A stretch of DNA of 43,151 bases from Betaproteobacteria bacterium (GCA_020055845.1 JAGVIV010000005.1:1-43151); one strand, 5' to 3'; positions 7,023 to 15,805 are shown, numbered from the stretch's first letter. Notes: generated from the letters alone by a model not told the origin. Numbers and translations: made by a program.

Positions 7023-9212
7023 ATGCATGACATTTCCACCCTCCTTGCCGATCTCGGGATTGACAACCAAGAGATCGGCAGACGACGCGAGTTCCTGTCC
7101 TTTGACGAGCGTGACACGGCCACCCTCGCGGCCGTGCACGACATGCTGGAAACGCATCACGAATATTTGACCGAGGTGTTTTACACGCATCTGCTGAGCT
7201 TTCCAGAGATCCGCCCCTTACTCGGCGATGCGGGCATGCTGGAACGCCTGAAACACGCGCAAACAGCCTATTTCAGCCAGCTCACCGCGGGCAAATACGA
7301 TCTGGAGTATGTCGAGAACCGCCTGCATATCGGTGTCGTGCATCAGCGTGTGGGGCTGACACCCAAATGGTATATGAGCGCGTATTGCAAATATCTGAAT
7401 ACCGCCATCCCGCTGTTGCTGGAGCATTTCAGCGGTGATTCCGTACGCGGTCAGGAAGCCTGCCGCGCTTTGCTCAAAATCGTTTTCTTCGATATGGGGC
7501 TGGCACTGGACACGTATTTCCACGCCGAACACAAAGCGCTGCTGCTGGCGCGCAGTTACACCGAACAGATTGTAAGCAACATGCCGATTGGCTTCATCGT
7601 CCTGGATGCGCACGGCAATATCCGTCTCGCCAACAACGCCATGCTGCACATGTTCGGCTTGAGCCGGGACGACAACTGGCACGGCAAAACCGCGGGCAGC
7701 TTCCTGCAACTTGCCGCTGTGGATGACTATATTGCCGCCGTGCTGAAAAACCGGAGCAACCTAAAAGACCTGAACTTCGAGCGCGCTGATGCGGGAGTCG
7801 CCCGCACTTATCTTGCCGATATATCGCTGGCGCAAATGGGCGAGGAACATGTCGTACTGCTTATGATGCAGGACATCACGCTGCGCAAACAGTCCGAAGA
7901 AGAGGTTCACCGGCTGGCGTTTTACGACACACTCACGCAACTCCCCAACCGTCGTCTGTTGCAGGAACGGCTGGCGCAAAGCATGTCACTCAGCAGCCGC
8001 AGCGGCAAATTCGGCGCGCTCATGTTCATCGACCTAGACAACTTCAAGACGCTCAACGACACACAGGGACACGACATCGGTGATCTGTTGCTGAAAGAAG
8101 TCGCGCAACGTCTGCTGCGCAATGTGCGCGAAGGCGACACCGTGGCCCGCCTCGGCGGGGACGAGTTCGTGGTGGCACTCGAGTCGCTGAGCAGCATCGC
8201 CCAGGAGGCCGCGACATTGTCCGAAATCATTGCGGAAAAAATCCGGGCCGAACTGAGCCAGCCCTACAATCTTAATTCCTTTGAGCACAACAGCTCGCCC
8301 AGCATCGGTGTCAGCCTGTTTCGCGGCCACCAGAGCAGCATGGACGAGATATTGAAGCAGGCCGACCTCGCCATGTATCAGGCCAAGTCTGCGGGGCGCA
8401 ATAAAGTCTGTTTCTTCGATCCCACCATGCAGGCGAAGATGGAATACCGCGCCGAACTGGAAAAAGACCTGCGCGCATCTTTGCGTCTGCAGCAGCTCGT
8501 GCTGTATTACCAGATGCAGGTGGACGAGAGCGGGCACATCCTCGGCGCGGAGGCATTGATACGCTGGAATCATCCGCTGCGCGGAATGATCTATCCCGGA
8601 CAGTTCATCCCGCTCGCGGAAGAAACGGGAATGATTCTGCCCATCGGTGACTGGGTGATTGAGCAAGCCTGCGCCCAACTGCGCTTGTGGGAAATGGATC
8701 CGGTGATGCGCAAGATCAAACTTTCCGTCAACGTCAGCGCACGCCAATTAAGCCAGCCGTATTTCGTCGAGCAAGTGATAGATGCCATAGAAAAGACCGG
8801 CATCCGCGCCTCGCAACTCAAACTGGAACTCACGGAAAGTTTCATCCTGCACGATGTGGACGAAGCCATCGAGAAGATTCAGGAGCTGCGCCATATCGGC
8901 GTCCGCTTCGCCATGGACGATTTCGGCACCGGCTATTCCTCGCTGGCCTATCTCACACGTCTACCGCTCGAACAACTCAAAATTGACCAGTCTTTTGTGC
9001 GCGACATCGCACGGGATAAAAACAGCAAAGTAATGGTGCGCACCATCATCAACATCGCCAGCAACTTCGGACTGGAAGTCGTCGCCGAAGGCGTGGAGAC
9101 CGACGAGCAGCTCGCCTTCTTGCGTCAATACGGCTGCCACAAATTCCAGGGCTATCTGTTCGGGAAACCCGTATCCCTAACCGAGTTCGAACAGTTGTGC
9201 CTGCGCCAGTAA
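7023..9212 (+). CDS. Globin-coupled sensor with PAS, GGDEF and EAL domains (cyclic-di-GMP enzyme)
   Basis: A 729-residue predicted oxygen sensor that makes or breaks down cyclic-di-GMP. Residues 1-170 form a sensor globin with likely proximal heme ligand His107 (VVHQRVGL) and a candidate distal Tyr54. A PAS domain spans about 180-295. The GGDEF domain (about 300-460) keeps RLGGDEF and an upstream RxxD inhibitory site (REGD). The EAL domain (about 475-725) keeps EALIRW, SVNVS, ELTES, DDFGTG, KIDQSF and QGYLFGKP, so both activities could be intact. It starts 12 bp after nifA with no gap for a promoter, so it is probably read from the nifL promoter. The start codon has no clear ribosome binding site, suggesting coupling to nifA. 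Substrate preference cannot be told from sequence. Confidence 0.92.
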   Translation: MHDISTLLADLGIDNQEIGRRREFLSFDERDTATLAAVHDMLETHHEYLTEVFYTHLLSFPEIRPLLGDAGMLERLKHAQTAYFSQLTAGKYDLEYVENRLHIGVVHQRVGLTPKWYMSAYCKYLNTAIPLLLEHFSGDSVRGQEACRALLKIVFFDMGLALDTYFHAEHKALLLARSYTEQIVSNMPIGFIVLDAHGNIRLANNAMLHMFGLSRDDNWHGKTAGSFLQLAAVDDYIAAVLKNRSNLKDLNFERADAGVARTYLADISLAQMGEEHVVLLMMQDITLRKQSEEEVHRLAFYDTLTQLPNRRLLQERLAQSMSLSSRSGKFGALMFIDLDNFKTLNDTQGHDIGDLLLKEVAQRLLRNVREGDTVARLGGDEFVVALESLSSIAQEAATLSEIIAEKIRAELSQPYNLNSFEHNSSPSIGVSLFRGHQSSMDEILKQADLAMYQAKSAGRNKVCFFDPTMQAKMEYRAELEKDLRASLRLQQLVLYYQMQVDESGHILGAEALIRWNHPLRGMIYPGQFIPLAEETGMILPIGDWVIEQACAQLRLWEMDPVMRKIKLSVNVSARQLSQPYFVEQVIDAIEKTGIRASQLKLELTESFILHDVDEAIEKIQELRHIGVRFAMDDFGTGYSSLAYLTRLPLEQLKIDQSFVRDIARDKNSKVMVRTIINIASNFGLEVVAEGVETDEQLAFLRQYGCHKFQGYLFGKPVSLTEFEQLCLRQ

Positions 9213-9483
9213 GCATCCCTATCCGGCCTACGCGCCGATTCACAATCGCAACAATCACTCCTAGCTGCGGCTAATCGCACACGCGAACTGCTCGCACTGA
9301 TCACTTCAATAGCTGCATTCAGCACTACTAAATAATCTGCCCGAGAATATCCCAGATGGCTTTCACAATCTCCCGGATCAAATTAATTTTGATGCCGTCC
9401 GACATCATGAGTACGCATAAAAAAAGGGCTCCTTGCGGAGCCCTTGAACGAAGCCATAGACAGCTTCGGGAGGAGACTAAATC
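9213..9483. other. Intergenic region between convergent genes
   Basis: This is the gap between the rightward GGDEF-EAL gene and the leftward amtB gene. Apart from the amtB terminator at 9419-9445, nothing convincing is seen; no terminator is evident for the rightward gene. A 26-codon minus-strand frame (9328-9408) lacks a ribosome binding site. Confidence 0.6.
9419..9445 (-). terminator. Rho-independent terminator of amtB
   Basis: A 9-bp perfect stem, AAGGGCTCC-TTGC-GGAGCCCTT, is followed on the minus strand by a T run (plus-strand A run from 9419). It ends the leftward porin-glnK-amtB transcript about 40 bp after the amtB stop. Confidence 0.92.
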
Positions 9484-10980
9484 TTAGAGGTTGTAAGCAC
9501 GTTCGCCGTGGGCTGTAGTATCCAGACCTTCGCGTTCGTCTTCTTCTTTCACACGCAGACCGATTGTCAGGTCAACAATCTTGTAGCAGATGAAAGCAAC
9601 CACACCGGACCAGATCAATGTCGTCAGCACGGCTTGTGCCTGAATCCACAATTGACCGGAGATGGTTGTATCAACAATGGTGTTGTTCACGTAGTCAACG
9701 ATACCGGTGCCGCCCATGTGCCAAGTGTTAAACACACCGGTGAGCAACGCGCCCAGAATACCGCCGATACCATGGATACCGAATACGTCCAGCGCATCAT
9801 CCGCACCCAGCAGCTTCTTCAGACCAGTTACACCCCAGAAGCACACTACGCCTGCCAGAGCACCGATCACCAGACCGCCGCCGATACCGACCCAACCGCA
9901 AGCCGGAGTAATCGCAACCAGACCCGCTACCGCGCCGGAAGCCGCACCCAACAAGCTGGGCTTGCCGCGCAACAGCCATTCAGCCGCCATCCAGGTCAAC
10001 ACTGCCGCTGCAGTTGCAATCAAAGTGTTAGCAAAAGCCAGCGTTGCTGTACCGCCCGCTTCCAAAGCAGAACCTGCATTGAAACCGAACCAACCCACCC
10101 ACAACAGCGAGGCACCAATCATGGTCATCACCAGATTGTGCGGAGCCATTGGCTCTTTGCCGTAACCCACACGCTTGCCAATCAGGAAAGCACCTACCAA
10201 GCCGGCGATAGCTGCATTGATGTGCACCACTGTGCCGCCGGCAAAGTCCAGCGCGCCTTTTTGGAACAACCAACCTGCTGTCGCATTCGCTGCATCAGCC
10301 GCAGCTTGGTCGGTGTAAGCATCAGGACCCGCCCAGAACCAGACCATGTGTGCGATAGGCAAGTAAGCGAAAGTGAACCACAGTGCGGAGAACAACAACA
10401 CAGCGGAGAACTTCATACGCTCGGCGAAAGCACCCACAACCAGTGCCACGGTGATAGCCGCGAACGTCGCTTGGAAAGCCACAAAAGCGAACTCAGGAAT
10501 CACGACACCTTTGCTGAAGGTCGCGGCATTGGCAACTGCACCAGTGACCGGATCAAAGATACCCTTCAGGAACAAACGGTCGAAACCGCCGATGAAAGCA
10601 TTGCCGGTGGTGAATGCCAGCGAGTAGCCATAGATTGTCCACAACACAGTGATCAGTGCAAAGATGGCAAACACTTGCATGAGCATAGACAACATGTTCT
10701 TACTGCGCACCAGACCACCGTAGAACAAAGCCAGGCCGGGGATGGACATCATGATCACCAACAGGGTCGCTGTCAGCATCCAAGATGTGTCGCCCTTGTT
10801 GGGAACAGGTGCCGCTACCGGTGCCGCCACTGCCGCCGCGGGAGCTTCCGCTGCAGGGGCAACTGCCGGAGCTGCTACCGCTGTCGTTACCGCCGATGCG
10901 GCGGCTTCTTCAGCAAAAGCCGGGACGTTGATCAGGCAGAGCCCGAAGCAAAGCGCGATGAGCGCCAAAAACTTTTTCAT
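9484..10980 (-). CDS. amtB: AmtB ammonium channel
   Basis: Inner-membrane ammonium channel of the Amt/Rh family, gated by GlnK. The start is set at ATG 10980 (MKKFLALIAL) because AGGAG lies 6 nt before it; the ATG two codons upstream sits directly on that site. The 498 residues begin with a signal peptide (about 1-23, ending AFA), then an Ala/Val/Pro-rich low-complexity stretch (about 24-60), then eleven predicted membrane segments. The twin pore histidines are His253 (VVHINAA) and His404 (FGIHGIGG). The low-complexity spacer is longer than in E. coli AmtB. glnK is 15 bp upstream, the standard glnK-amtB pairing. Confidence 0.97.
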   Translation of the reverse strand: MKKFLALIALCFGLCLINVPAFAEEAAASAVTTAVAAPAVAPAAEAPAAAVAAPVAAPVPNKGDTSWMLTATLLVIMMSIPGLALFYGGLVRSKNMLSMLMQVFAIFALITVLWTIYGYSLAFTTGNAFIGGFDRLFLKGIFDPVTGAVANAATFSKGVVIPEFAFVAFQATFAAITVALVVGAFAERMKFSAVLLFSALWFTFAYLPIAHMVWFWAGPDAYTDQAAADAANATAGWLFQKGALDFAGGTVVHINAAIAGLVGAFLIGKRVGYGKEPMAPHNLVMTMIGASLLWVGWFGFNAGSALEAGGTATLAFANTLIATAAAVLTWMAAEWLLRGKPSLLGAASGAVAGLVAITPACGWVGIGGGLVIGALAGVVCFWGVTGLKKLLGADDALDVFGIHGIGGILGALLTGVFNTWHMGGTGIVDYVNNTIVDTTISGQLWIQAQAVLTTLIWSGVVAFICYKIVDLTIGLRVKEEDEREGLDTTAHGERAYNL

Positions 10981-10994
10981 GGTCATCTCCTAAA

Positions 10995-11345
<351 letters not shown>

Positions 11346-11347
11346 TC

Positions 11348-11372
11348 AAAAAAGGGGCGGCAAGCCGCCCCT
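11348..11372 (-). terminator. Terminator/attenuator between porin gene and glnK
   Basis: The stem AGGGGCGGC-AA-GCCGCCCCT is followed on the minus strand by six T. It lies just after the porin stop and abuts the glnK ribosome binding site. It should cut most porin transcripts and let a fraction continue into glnK-amtB. Confidence 0.88.
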
Positions 11373-11378
11373 GCGTGA

Positions 11379-12146
11379 TTAGAATGCGTGAAGTACCGAC
11401 AGGGCAACAGTGCTCTTACCCCATTGTTCGCCGTTGTAAGTCCATGCCGCAGTAGCATTGGTATTGGTATAAGCCAAACCGACGACATAACCACTGAAGT
11501 CTTTGCTAGCACTCAGCTTGTAATCACTATAACCAATATCGTTACCGGCAGATTGTGTCGTTCCAACAAAAGTTTGCTTGCCGTAATGCGCACCGATAGT
11601 CACACCGGAATCAGCCAGCGGGTAGTTGACGCTCAAATCGATGTAGTTTGTACCTTTGGTGCCTGGAACGGTCAGGAAGCCATCCAACAGACTGTAAGAA
11701 TACTTCAACGATACAATCTTATAAGAACCTGCAACATATGCCTCAGCCGTGTCTGCATTGTTGAATCCAGATGCCGGTGTATAGGTACCCAGATAGTTGT
11801 AACGCACATAACCCACGTCATAGCCAAAATCTGTGGCAACGGTGTTCTTGAAACCGAAATAAGTATCCAGCTCAATGTTGGAGTCACCGGTAGCGATTGC
11901 GCCGCTGTCCTTGATCCAGCTTACATTGGAAGCCCATGCACCGACATACAAACCGCTAGCGTGCGCATAATCAACCCCGCCTTGCAATGCAGGCTTGTGG
12001 CTGGTTTGTGTGAGGCCACGATAGATGTAATTTGAAACAGCGCCAACGTTAAAGGAAAGAGGCGATGCTGCAGGTGCATCTTCAGCCATTGCAGGAAGAG
12101 CGAACGCTGCGCCCAGAGCGATAACGAGCAACTTTGTCTTAAACAT
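11379..12146 (-). CDS. TorF-family putative outer-membrane porin (Gcw_chp type)
   Basis: A 255-residue predicted outer-membrane beta-barrel. It has a signal peptide (about 1-21, cleavage after AMA), alternating aromatic/polar strands throughout (for example SNYIYRGLTQTSHKPALQGG within 39-60) and a terminal phenylalanine as expected for barrel assembly. The N-terminal YIYRG(L/I)TQT region is the hallmark of the TorF/Gcw_chp family (TIGR02001). The substrate is unknown. Its place at the head of a glnK-amtB transcript, with sigma-54 and NtrC-like sites upstream, suggests outer-membrane uptake of a nitrogen source. Confidence 0.87.
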   Translation of the reverse strand: MFKTKLLVIALGAAFALPAMAEDAPAASPLSFNVGAVSNYIYRGLTQTSHKPALQGGVDYAHASGLYVGAWASNVSWIKDSGAIATGDSNIELDTYFGFKNTVATDFGYDVGYVRYNYLGTYTPASGFNNADTAEAYVAGSYKIVSLKYSYSLLDGFLTVPGTKGTNYIDLSVNYPLADSGVTIGAHYGKQTFVGTTQSAGNDIGYSDYKLSASKDFSGYVVGLAYTNTNATAAWTYNGEQWGKSTVALSVLHAF

Positions 12147-12210
12147 GGTATTTCCTTTTCTAGGTAGTTAAAAAACGGGATTCAAATCAATTCATCCGCA
12201 AAATTGTTAC

Positions 12211-12226
12211 AGCAGATTCCGTGCCA
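12211..12226 (-). promoter_or_regulatory. Sigma-54 promoter of the porin-glnK-amtB operon
   Basis: The minus-strand sequence TGGCACGGAATCTGCT matches TGGCACG-N4-TTGCW at all but one position (C for the first T of TTGC) and keeps GG-N10-GC spacing. It lies 64 bp upstream of the porin ATG. The same CTGCT variant recurs at 16864-16879 and 26602-26617. Confidence 0.8.
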
Positions 12227-12255
12227 GACAAAAGATTCCTGTAGATTCAATTGGT

Positions 12256-12271
12256 TTGCGCCAATGCGCAA
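12256..12271. promoter_or_regulatory. Palindrome upstream of porin promoter
   Basis: TTGCGC-CAAT-GCGCAA is a perfect inverted repeat about 30 bp upstream of the -24 element. It loosely resembles an NtrC site (GCGC in place of GCAC) and may be a second, weaker activator site or another regulator's operator. Confidence 0.4.
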
Positions 12272-12319
12272 GCTCATACAGACATAATCGCACCATCTCT
12301 AAGCGCGTTTTTTGCATCG

Positions 12320-12336
12320 CGCACCCAAGCGGTGCA
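12320..12336. promoter_or_regulatory. NtrC-like enhancer site upstream of porin-glnK-amtB
   Basis: CGCACCCAAGCGGTGCA matches the NtrC pattern GCACC-N5-GGTGC of the enteric glnA enhancer. It lies about 95 bp upstream of the sigma-54 -24 element, a normal enhancer distance. Confidence 0.7.
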
Positions 12337-12430
12337 CATCTGACATTTCCGGTTAAAACAGATTAATTCATTTGTGCGGCGGCTTACGCTTGCAACGACT
12401 CCGACTTATTGCGTCGCCTAGATGTTGAGG

Positions 12431-13213
12431 CTACTCGTGCCAATGCGGAAATAGCCTTAGTGAGCGGAAGAATTCCATGTCATGGTTGGGCCAAAGCTGG
12501 GCGTGTTCTTGCTGCCCCAGTTTTTTCAACTTGCGAATACTTTCCAGCGCCAGGTCTTCGCGGTCTTGCCAGCACAAGCCGGGGGCGATTTCTTTTTCCA
12601 GATTCTCCTTCAGGTCGGCCGCATCCCCGCACAGCACTACAGGATCGCCTTGGGGGAGTTCAACCCATAACGACATGTGTCCTGCGGTATGCCCGGGTGT
12701 AGAAATCGCGCGCACTCCGGGTAGCAAATCATATTCTCCCTGCTTGATCTGCCACGGGTAGTCACCTGCAAAATCGGAAGCAAAGTAGGCTACATCTTCG
12801 CCCGTCTGTGCTGCCGCCAGTTCGTCCTGTTGCACATGCACCTCGGTGCCACAGACATCACACAGGCCTCCCGCATGATCGAAATGCAAATGACTCAAGA
12901 ACACCACATCCACGTCAGCCGGTGTCAATCCAAGTTTGCTTAGATGATGGGGCAAACGTTGCGGCTCTTGCATATCGGGTGCGCCAAAAGAAAAACTCTC
13001 TTGGTCATAATAGTTCGCACGCAAAAATGGATCCGCAATCTTGGCGTAGTCACAACCGACATCGAACAGGATACGTCCGTTCGTAGTTTCGATCAGATAA
13101 GCCAGAATGGGTGCCTGAATGATCTTGCCTTTGCCGCGATTGCGTGTGGACAAAGATTTGTCGTAACGGTGGGTGGCCGTCAGTAACGGCCACAGACGCA
13201 AGACCTGACTCAT
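12431..13213 (-). CDS. Metallo-beta-lactamase-fold hydrolase (AHL-lactonase-like)
   Basis: A 260-residue metallo-hydrolase with the HxHxDH motif (His108, His110, Asp112, His113) and later ligands in STPGHTAGH, CGDAAD and WPNHD. The overall pattern is that of N-acyl-homoserine-lactonase-like MBL proteins. It starts at ATG 13213, with GGGAGG 7 nt upstream, and overlaps the preceding stop by 4 nt (ATGA), so it is the last gene of the guanidine gene set. The real substrate is unknown. In this context hydrolysis of a cyclic amide or lactam is as likely as quorum quenching. No clear terminator follows. Confidence 0.8.
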   Translation of the reverse strand: MSQVLRLWPLLTATHRYDKSLSTRNRGKGKIIQAPILAYLIETTNGRILFDVGCDYAKIADPFLRANYYDQESFSFGAPDMQEPQRLPHHLSKLGLTPADVDVVFLSHLHFDHAGGLCDVCGTEVHVQQDELAAAQTGEDVAYFASDFAGDYPWQIKQGEYDLLPGVRAISTPGHTAGHMSLWVELPQGDPVVLCGDAADLKENLEKEIAPGLCWQDREDLALESIRKLKKLGQQEHAQLWPNHDMEFFRSLRLFPHWHE

Positions 13214-13848
13214 GACGATACCTCCCATGTGTTGATGACGGATTGCGTAGCGGCGACCCGACCGAAGATGCCACCTTCGACGGCAACCATCTGCAAGGCG
13301 GCCTCATGCAAGACCGGATGGGCGGAGCCACAGGCATCTGCCACCAGCACACACTCAAATCCACGGTCTACCGCTTCGCGTAACGTGGAGTGCACACAGA
13401 CTTCGGTGGTGACGCCGCAAAGGTACAGGCGGCGGATACCTCGCGTTTCCAATATCTGTGCGAGATCCGTTTGATGGAAAGCGCCATAGCCCGGCTTATC
13501 CACCACAGGCTCACCAGTCAGCGCTTGCAGTTCGTCAATGATGTCGTGCCCGTATTCACCGCGCACCAGCAGCCGGCCGAGCGGCCCCTTGCTGCCGATC
13601 TCGGCACCGGCCTCACGGCTGCGCGCAAGTTTTGCTGGCGGACAATCGCTCATATCGGGACGGTGTCCTTCGCGCGTATGCACCACCAACATGCCACTGT
13701 TACGCGCCTGATCCAGCAACATGCGGACAAATGGAATCGGTCGGCGCAAGGCAGCGACCTCCATGCCCGCCTTCGCCGCATAGCCCTCGGGAGCCAGAAA
13801 ATCCCTCTGCATGTCGATCACGATGAGTGCGCTAGGCTGTCTGTTCAT
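13210..13848 (-). CDS. Isochorismatase-fold cysteine hydrolase
   Basis: A 212-residue member of the cysteine hydrolase family that includes ureidoacrylate hydrolase (RutB), N-carbamoylsarcosine amidase and biuret hydrolase. The catalytic triad is visible: Asp12 (VIDMQRDF), Lys118 (VDKPGYGAF) and Cys151 (GVTTEVCVHST). The start at 13848 overlaps the transporter gene by 17 bp. Biuret hydrolase makes allophanate, which the allophanate hydrolase of this gene set would consume. That makes a biuret-like or ureido substrate attractive, but it is inference; the sequence does not fix the substrate. Confidence 0.83.
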   Translation of the reverse strand: MNRQPSALIVIDMQRDFLAPEGYAAKAGMEVAALRRPIPFVRMLLDQARNSGMLVVHTREGHRPDMSDCPPAKLARSREAGAEIGSKGPLGRLLVRGEYGHDIIDELQALTGEPVVDKPGYGAFHQTDLAQILETRGIRRLYLCGVTTEVCVHSTLREAVDRGFECVLVADACGSAHPVLHEAALQMVAVEGGIFGRVAATQSVINTWEVSS

Positions 13849-14734
13849 GCGTCCTCACAGGAGCTTCTGTGCCCGCTTCGATCACGGCAGCAGAAAGGAT
13901 CAAAGTGCCACCAAGCACTTCGCGCCAAGACAGATGCTCACCGCCGATCACCACCGCTGAGAACACCGCCACCACCAACTCCGACAGCAGCAAAATAGCT
14001 GCCTTACCGGCATCCAGACGTGCGACGCCATAGAACGTGGCGAGCGTACCCGGCAATATCCATAACAAGCCGAACACCAGCATTGACCCCACCTGAGCCA
14101 CAGCTAGTGGCTGTATCGGTTGCGCGCCAAACAACAGGAATCCCAGAGCGATCAGCGCGCAGCCACCTATCATGGCGGTCGCCCGCACCGAGTCCGCTAG
14201 ACGATGGCCGATTCGTACCGCCACATTGTTGAGGGCGAACGCCAGTCCCGATGACAATGCCAACAAGTCGATCATCGAGAGTGGCGTCGAAAACAGTTGC
14301 GGGCCGCCCAGGGTCGCCGCCAGTCCAAGCAGCGCCAGTAGCAGCGAGACGAAACGCATACGGGTAAACGCTTCGCCCAGAAAGATGCGTGCAGCAAGAA
14401 TGGTCCACACCGGTGCCAAGAAAAACAGCAACATCACGCGCACGACACTTCCCTCACTGAGGGAAGTAACGAGTGAGGCATTGGCCCATCCGCCCATCAA
14501 GGTGATGATCGCCAGCACGCCCAATTGCCCGCGCCATTCACGCATACTGCGTAAAGCGAACGGCAGCAGGATCAAAGCAGCAAGGCCATAGGCAAACACC
14601 TGCACGATACTACCGGAAACGCCGATCCCGCCCAATGCCTTGAGTGGCCACCAGAGCATGCCCCAGAACAGCGCGCCCACCAGCACCGCAGAGATTGCCT
14701 TGCCCTCGCGGGAGGCATAGATGGCTGTCGTCAT
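13832..14734 (-). CDS. DMT-superfamily (EamA) transporter
   Basis: A 300-residue inner-membrane protein with ten predicted helices in two EamA repeats (about 14-140 and 150-290), typical of drug/metabolite transporters. The end of repeat 2 carries the usual LSELVVAVFSAVVIGGEHLS motif. It lies 1 bp after the desaturase-like gene and overlaps the cysteine hydrolase. It could export or import a pathway metabolite; direction and substrate are unknown. Confidence 0.85.
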   Translation of the reverse strand: MTTAIYASREGKAISAVLVGALFWGMLWWPLKALGGIGVSGSIVQVFAYGLAALILLPFALRSMREWRGQLGVLAIITLMGGWANASLVTSLSEGSVVRVMLLFFLAPVWTILAARIFLGEAFTRMRFVSLLLALLGLAATLGGPQLFSTPLSMIDLLALSSGLAFALNNVAVRIGHRLADSVRATAMIGGCALIALGFLLFGAQPIQPLAVAQVGSMLVFGLLWILPGTLATFYGVARLDAGKAAILLLSELVVAVFSAVVIGGEHLSWREVLGGTLILSAAVIEAGTEAPVRTHEQTA

Positions 14735-14735
14735 A

Positions 14736-15746
14736 TCACACCGCAGTCAGAAAAGAGACTGACACCGCTCCGATGAAACCATCCGCTTTTCCGGCAGCGG
14801 TATCGACCACACCGTAATCGTCGGACAACACGCGCGTCACCCGATGCCGGTGGAAGGGCAATAGCAAACGGGACATGGGGATGACCTGCCGGTTGTTGTC
14901 ACCATACAGCTTGTGATGCAGCGCAGGGAGACGATACCAAGGCAGCGCCAGTTGTTCATGGTGCGCATTGTGGTAAGGAAAATTGAGGATCAACAGATTC
15001 AACCAGGGCCAGCGCACACTGACCAAATTGGTATAGGTATTGGCCTGCTCGTAAGCCTTGTCGCGCAGCTTATCTTCCGGCACCTTGTCGCTTTCCAAAA
15101 TGGCATAGGCATCGTAGGTGTGCTGGAAAGCATCAGCGAAACGCAACACGGTGACCATGATCAGGTAGGCGATGACATACAACAGCAAAGCCTGTATCGA
15201 GTAATACGCCAGCACAGTGAAAGCGGAGATGCGCACGAGCAGGATAAATGCCGCACGCTTGCGCTCCCTATGCCGCTCCTCGTGCAAAAAGGGTAAGGCG
15301 ATGACAAAGGCATGCATCAACAATTCGATTGCCGGGATGTAACACCACTCCAGCAGCAATACGCAGCGCCGCAACAGGACAGGTGAAGACTGAATCAAGA
15401 CCTTGGTATCGAGGCTGATGACATCAGCCCGATCCACATGATGGCGCACATGTTTGCGCCGAAGATGTTCGTATCGTGCGTAACAACTGCCCGTGAGCCA
15501 GGTCGTCAATACTCCGCCCCAATGATTGGCTTCGTGGCGGGCAAAGACCGTATCGTGAGCGAACTCATGAAAAAGATATGCGGCGATGATAAGCGCGTGG
15601 GCGAACCACAGCGTGGCCGCTAATGCGAGCAAAAGGTCGTGACTCATCATCAGCCACAAACCGACCCCGTAGCCACTCAGGGCATACGTGATCGCTAGAG
15701 AATTCGGGATGACGCCATCTGCGTGACGAAAGATGCGCGAACGCAT
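14736..15746 (-). CDS. Membrane fatty-acid-desaturase-fold di-iron enzyme
   Basis: A 336-residue integral membrane protein of the desaturase/hydroxylase superfamily. Three histidine boxes for a di-iron centre are present: HEFAH (60-64), HVRHH (99-103) and HNAHH (near 252-256), between hydrophobic helices. ATG 15746 is chosen over the longer frame because AGGAG lies 5 nt before it. It is tightly packed between the ABC binding-protein gene and the DMT transporter gene, with no lipid gene nearby. A role as an oxygenase acting on an N-alkylated guanidine is a hypothesis; ordinary acyl-lipid desaturation cannot be excluded. Confidence 0.85.
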   Translation of the reverse strand: MRSRIFRHADGVIPNSLAITYALSGYGVGLWLMMSHDLLLALAATLWFAHALIIAAYLFHEFAHDTVFARHEANHWGGVLTTWLTGSCYARYEHLRRKHVRHHVDRADVISLDTKVLIQSSPVLLRRCVLLLEWCYIPAIELLMHAFVIALPFLHEERHRERKRAAFILLVRISAFTVLAYYSIQALLLYVIAYLIMVTVLRFADAFQHTYDAYAILESDKVPEDKLRDKAYEQANTYTNLVSVRWPWLNLLILNFPYHNAHHEQLALPWYRLPALHHKLYGDNNRQVIPMSRLLLPFHRHRVTRVLSDDYGVVDTAAGKADGFIGAVSVSFLTAV

Positions 15747-15805
15747 AGATACTCCTTTGCAGTGAGGTCTCCCGCCAAACCTGCTGACGGGAGACGCACA
15801 CATCT

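Noticed and set aside
9328-9408. A 26-codon minus-strand frame (starts MMSDGIKINL) encoding a possible amphipathic helix, just after the amtB terminator
   Set aside because: No ribosome binding site or promoter is seen and it is very short; it may be chance.
12372-12430. Possible terminator after the last gene of the guanidine set
   Set aside because: Only a short imperfect GCGAC/GTCG stem without a U run was found.
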